In this document: positions 22,165 through 23,915 of the stretch, piece by piece
Position numbering within the stretch: position 1 is the stretch's first letter
Layout of the letters: every line of letters begins with the position of its first letter
Virus record (IMG/VR): IMGVR_UViG_3300027782_000360
Coordinates: 1-23,915 of that record
From: a virus
DNA: 23,915 bases
Reading direction: 5' to 3' (one strand)
Position numbers and translations under genes: made by a program
Notes under the pieces: generated by a model
Seen by the model: the letters and a program-made list of their open reading frames with translations, nothing else
The model's database searches: none
Told to the model about the DNA's origin: nothing

Positions 22165-22410
22165 TTAAACCTCAAAAATACTATATACATCATCCCCATC
22201 CCCATTACTTTCATCAAACCAAGTAAACAAATCTTCATCTACATCTTCATCAAAACCTATTTTATCTTTAATACATTCGATAACTTCCTTTCCATTTCCC
22301 ATTAACAAATAAGATTCTCTATCCCCGTATCTTTCATATACATTAACATGAACTAGATAATTAGCACCCTCTTGAACTTGTCTTAAATTAACTTCTACTA
22401 AATTTTTCAT
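22165..22410 (-). CDS. unknown acidic early protein, 81 aa
   Basis: The protein starts MKNLVEVNLRQVQEGANYLV and forms a predicted beta sheet with VHVNVYERYGDRESYLLMGN, then a helix (VIECIKDKIGF) and a very acidic end (DEDVDEDLFTWFDESNGDGD). No family is recognised. Single-gene unit with promoter upstream and hairpin terminator downstream. Confidence 0.68.
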   Translation of the reverse strand: MKNLVEVNLRQVQEGANYLVHVNVYERYGDRESYLLMGNGKEVIECIKDKIGFDEDVDEDLFTWFDESNGDGDDVYSIFEV

Positions 22411-22436
22411 TTTTTATATGTTTTAATTATTAATAC

Positions 22437-22469
22437 CTAAATATAAGGACTTATCTAATACGATCCAAC
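22437..22469 (-). promoter_or_regulatory. early promoter for 81-aa gene
   Basis: GTTGG-N19-TATATTTAG with leader GGTATTAATAATTAAAAC and ATATAAAAA before the ATG. Confidence 0.84.
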
Positions 22470-22492
22470 TTTTTTTTAATTTATTTTAACAG

Positions 22493-22885
22493 CTAATAGT
22501 AATAGGAGGCAACTATTTTAACAATTATTTTAGGAAACAAAATAACTCCATCCCAACAACCATATACATCCTTCATACTAGTAATCTCTCCTCTTACATG
22601 ACCTTCATTACTGGATCCATCCTTTCTGATATAAGGAGATTTAGCATAGTCCCTAACCTGTATATTAAGTGACTCATCATTTAATTTAACATATACATAC
22701 TCTTTTCCTCCAAATACTATTTCCTCTTGGATAACTCCTAATAATATTTCTGGATTATTTGTAGAGTAATACATAGACTGGAACCATTCTCTACCTCCTC
22801 CCATTATTGTAATTACATTATAGGATTGATTATCTAATTTACCTGTCATAGATTTTGAACTGATACTAACTTTTTGACCTGTCAT
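22493..22885 (-). CDS. unknown early protein, 130 aa, tail encoded by promoter-like repeat
   Basis: The protein starts MTGQKVSISSKSMTGKLDNQ and is mostly beta, with SYNVITIMGGGREWFQSMYY and EEIVFGGKEYVYVKLNDESL. No family is recognised. The last dozen residues (KIIVKIVASYYY) are encoded by a 38-bp sequence identical to the segment at 22924-22961, which there forms the end of the next gene and the -33 part of this gene's own promoter. The C-terminus is therefore probably a result of recombination rather than an old part of the domain. Confidence 0.7.
   Translation of the reverse strand: MTGQKVSISSKSMTGKLDNQSYNVITIMGGGREWFQSMYYSTNNPEILLGVIQEEIVFGGKEYVYVKLNDESLNIQVRDYAKSPYIRKDGSSNEGHVRGEITSMKDVYGCWDGVILFPKIIVKIVASYYY
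22494..22531. repeat. 38-bp direct repeat, copy inside the 130-aa gene
   Basis: Identical over 38 bases to 22924-22961 (offset 430 bp). On the minus strand it contains TAGTTGCCTCC, that is, a -33 box, but no TATATTTAG follows here. Confidence 0.95.
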
Positions 22886-22910
22886 TTTTTGTTGTTTTAA
22901 TTATTGATAC

Positions 22911-22943
22911 CTAAATATACGATTAATAGTAATAGGAGGCAAC
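22911..22943 (-). promoter_or_regulatory. early promoter for 130-aa gene
   Basis: GTTGC-N19-TATATTTAG; the -33 box and most of the spacer lie in the 38-bp repeat copy at 22924-22961. Confidence 0.86.
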
Positions 22944-22961
22944 TATTTTAACAATTATTTT
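22924..22961. repeat. 38-bp direct repeat, copy at promoter
   Basis: Covers the last four codons of the 79-aa gene and the -33 box and spacer of the next promoter; identical to 22494-22531. Confidence 0.95.
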
Positions 22962-23187
22962 TCTCTTCACACTCTGTACAAGGCATCCAATCTCCTTCTG
23001 CATTTAAGATAACATCACCACTACCATCACATAAGCTACAGTAGGTAAAATAATCTGCTAATAACTCTTTAGCCTCTTCCACTGTACCTGACATTAGTAA
23101 GTCAAATCCATTAACACCATGATCTTCCTCCCAACTGTTAACTACTGATTGAGGAACTGATTGTAAGTACTTTAATAAGTCTGTCAT
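22948..23187 (-). CDS. small zinc-ribbon-like protein, 79 aa
   Basis: The N-terminal half is helical (MTDLLKYLQSVPQSVVNSWE; VEEAKELLADYF). The C-terminal half has CSLCDGSGDV (Cys 50, 53) and PCTEC (Cys 70, 73), two CxxC pairs spaced as in DnaJ-type zinc ribbons, with one more Cys at the end. It may bind nucleic acid or a protein partner through this zinc site. The start follows a leader containing AAAGGATATATT, so there is a weak Shine-Dalgarno. Single-gene cassette. Confidence 0.75.
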   Translation of the reverse strand: MTDLLKYLQSVPQSVVNSWEEDHGVNGFDLLMSGTVEEAKELLADYFTYCSLCDGSGDVILNAEGDWMPCTECEEKNNC

Positions 23188-23212
23188 AATATATCCTTTT
23201 AATTATTGATAC

Positions 23213-23245
23213 CTAAATATAGTAATTTAACTAATAGGAACCAAC
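23213..23245 (-). promoter_or_regulatory. early promoter for 79-aa zinc-ribbon gene
   Basis: GTTGG-N19-TATATTTAG followed by GGTATCAATAATTAAAA. It is the first promoter, in transcription order, of the minus-strand cassette series in this window. Confidence 0.84.
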
Positions 23246-23264
23246 TATTTTTTAATTTATTTTC

Positions 23265-23282
23265 CATTATTCACATCCATGG
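23265..23282. repeat. 18-bp direct repeat, copy 1
   Basis: CATTATTCACATCCATGG, identical to 23298-23315, 33 bases apart. The minus-strand frame 23257-23313 would encode an 18-residue peptide with MDVNN twice, which I do not call as a gene. Confidence 0.9.
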
Positions 23283-23297
23283 TATAAAGAGAGGGTA

Positions 23298-23315
23298 CAT
23301 TATTCACATCCATGG
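23298..23315. repeat. 18-bp direct repeat, copy 2
   Basis: Second identical copy; it is followed on the plus strand by GTGAG and eight T, so TCAC/GTGA could form a weak plus-strand terminator. Confidence 0.9.
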
Positions 23316-23357
23316 GTGAGTTTTTTTTACATTATCCCTAAAATAATTAAGAAAAAA

Positions 23358-23390
23358 GTTGCTTATAAAGAGTTTAGTTCGTATCTTTAG
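23358..23390 (+). promoter_or_regulatory. early-type promoter on the plus strand
   Basis: GTTGC-N19-TATCTTTAG followed by GTAT matches the minus-strand promoters, including the 19-base spacing and the AAA before the -33 box and TTCG before the -7 box. It is the only copy facing right and leads into sequence without a long frame. Confidence 0.82.
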
Positions 23391-23600
23391 GTATGTTAGA
23401 AGGGAATAAGGGGCCTGGCTTTGGAATAAAGTCGGAAGAGTAGACGGGCCGGTACGCCATGTTCTGTACTATGTAATATATACTACCGTTTTATACCCAC
23501 TTAAAGCAAAGCTTTAACTTAAACTGTTACTTTAACTTAAAGTGATGCTTTAACTTAAAGTGATGCTTTAACTTAAATCAAAGCTTTAGGTAAGGGGAAA
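23391..23600 (+). ncRNA. candidate non-coding RNA from the plus-strand promoter
   Basis: A transcript starting near 23395 would include GGCTTT-GGAAT-AAAGTC (a six-pair hairpin at about 23417-23433, extendable by CC/GG with a bulge), then the 18-bp array, whose units each contain the inverted repeat CTTTAACTTAAAG. A weak AAGGGA/TCCCTT hairpin near 23605-23622 could end it. The 3' end is a guess. It would be antisense to the end of the minus-strand operon. Confidence 0.35.
23494..23590. repeat. tandem array of 18-bp units (CTTTAACTTAAAGTGATG)
   Basis: Four full units occur at 23512-23529, 23530-23547, 23548-23565 and 23566-23583. All begin CTTTAACTTAAA; units two and three are identical, while the last six bases vary in one and four. 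A degenerate unit precedes (23494-23511) and CTTTAGG follows. Units two and three contain the perfect inverted repeat CTTTAA-C-TTAAAG. Iterons of a replication origin or an operator array are possible. Confidence 0.88.
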
Positions 23601-23723
23601 GGGACCCTTTTGAGATCCCTTGTCTTTGTGCTTATCCTTCCTGGTGTAGGACTTTTTCGATTTATGGACTTTACTCTGTGAGGCTGCCCATCTCTCCTGG
23701 AGAGTTACTTGAATTGTTTTCAT
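23586..23723 (-). CDS. small lysine-rich basic protein, 45 aa
   Basis: A 45-codon frame starts with ATGA, overlapping the stop of the upstream partial gene by four bases, a classic coupled start. The peptide starts MKTIQVTLQERWAASQSKVH and continues with KSKKSYTRKDKHKDKG, rich in Lys, which would bind nucleic acid. I recall comparable small Lys-rich peptides with SKK-Y-RK-KHK patterns in other phages, but no established function. The last codons abut the 18-bp tandem array. Confidence 0.68.
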   Translation of the reverse strand: MKTIQVTLQERWAASQSKVHKSKKSYTRKDKHKDKGSQKGPFPLT

Positions 23724-23915
23724 GCTTCTTCTAGATATAAAAAGGTTGTAACTTCACATTTCATTTCTCTGAAGAGTTTAGGTCCTAGTCTTGACCCTAG
23801 AGTAAAATAAAATATAGCCTCTAACTTCTCAGCATCTACCATAGGATCTACTGAATATAAATCCTTTATAATATTAGCTAATTTTACTTGACCTCTACCC
23901 TCTACCCATGTAATT
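23720..23915 (-). CDS. C-terminal part of unknown protein (cut by window edge)
   Basis: The minus-strand frame enters from the right edge and runs 64 codons to a TGA at 23720. It contains GQVKLANIIKDLYSVDP, MVDAEKLEAIFYFTLGSRLG and ends CEVTTFLYLEEA; it is helical with no membrane segment. I recognise no family from this fragment. The overlap with the following 45-aa gene indicates an operon whose promoter lies outside the window. Confidence 0.7.
   Translation of the reverse strand, partial: ITWVEGRGQVKLANIIKDLYSVDPMVDAEKLEAIFYFTLGSRLGPKLFREMKCEVTTFLYLEEA

Larger units (their letters stand above)
23246..23585. other. gene-poor region with lone plus-strand promoter and repeats
   Basis: About 340 bases without a secure gene. 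From left to right it contains the 18-bp direct repeats, the plus-strand early-type promoter, a GC-rich hairpin-forming block (about 23396-23460) similar to part of the 16.5-kb gene-poor region, and the 18-bp tandem array. A 28-codon minus-strand frame (23374-23460, starting MAYRPVYSSD) and a 16-codon plus-strand frame (23393-23443, MLEGNKGPGF) overlap in opposite directions. Neither can be confirmed. Confidence 0.6.

Noticed and set aside
17200-23250. Regularly spaced repeats as a CRISPR array
   Set aside because: The repeated units are promoters with genes of varying length between them, not short equal spacers.
23374-23460. 28-codon minus-strand frame starting MAYRPVYSSD as a gene
   Set aside because: It overlaps the plus-strand promoter, has no promoter or ribosome binding site of its own and no recognised family. 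Kept only as a remark in the region entry.

Overview
The window looks like part of a T4-type (contractile-tail) phage genome infecting a member of the Bacteroidota. The tail genes point to the phage type: a gp25-like baseplate wedge protein, a gp6/baseplate-J protein, an OB-fold spike protein, a P2-I-like baseplate protein, and a gp55-like late sigma factor. The host assignment rests on the promoters. Sixteen near-identical copies of GTTGC-N19-TAT[A/C]TTTAG resemble the Bacteroidota housekeeping pattern (TTG near -33, TAnnTTTG near -7), and most leaders are A-rich without a Shine-Dalgarno sequence. The DNA is AT-rich, and every supported gene lies on the minus strand, so transcription runs from high to low coordinates.

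Left part (1-12871), late structural genes. In transcription order: a conserved 115-aa protein, the spike/hub protein, a coiled-coil virion protein, a free-standing HNH homing endonuclease that interrupts the series, a 136-aa protein, gp25-like, gp6-like, a 373-aa lectin/FN3-like structural protein, a 112-aa protein, a 1198-aa baseplate protein, and three further virion proteins, the last cut by the window edge. Many of these genes are joined by one-base TAATG overlaps. A TATTTATA element stands before several genes and may be the late promoter.

Middle part (12893-16272): the gp55-like sigma factor, a small membrane protein, an HD-domain hydrolase, a short coiled protein, a T5orf172/GIY-YIG-type nuclease, a two-helix membrane protein and a 144-aa unknown. 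A gene-poor region (16273-16834) with hairpins and tandem repeats separates these from the next block.

Right part (16835-23250), early/accessory genes. About twenty mostly small unknown genes sit in short cassettes, most with their own promoter and conserved leader. In four cassettes the terminator of the upstream gene lies inside the -33/-7 spacer of the next promoter. Five small genes here were found by direct translation (50-58 aa, plus one of 43 aa).

Far right (23250-23915): a gene-poor segment carries the only plus-strand copy of the promoter, an 18-bp tandem repeat array, and a block resembling part of the 16.5-kb gene-poor region. The end of another minus-strand operon follows: a partial gene and a 45-aa basic protein. 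The most interesting parts are the promoter/terminator cassettes, the evidence of recombination at them, and the lone plus-strand promoter with its possible non-coding RNA.
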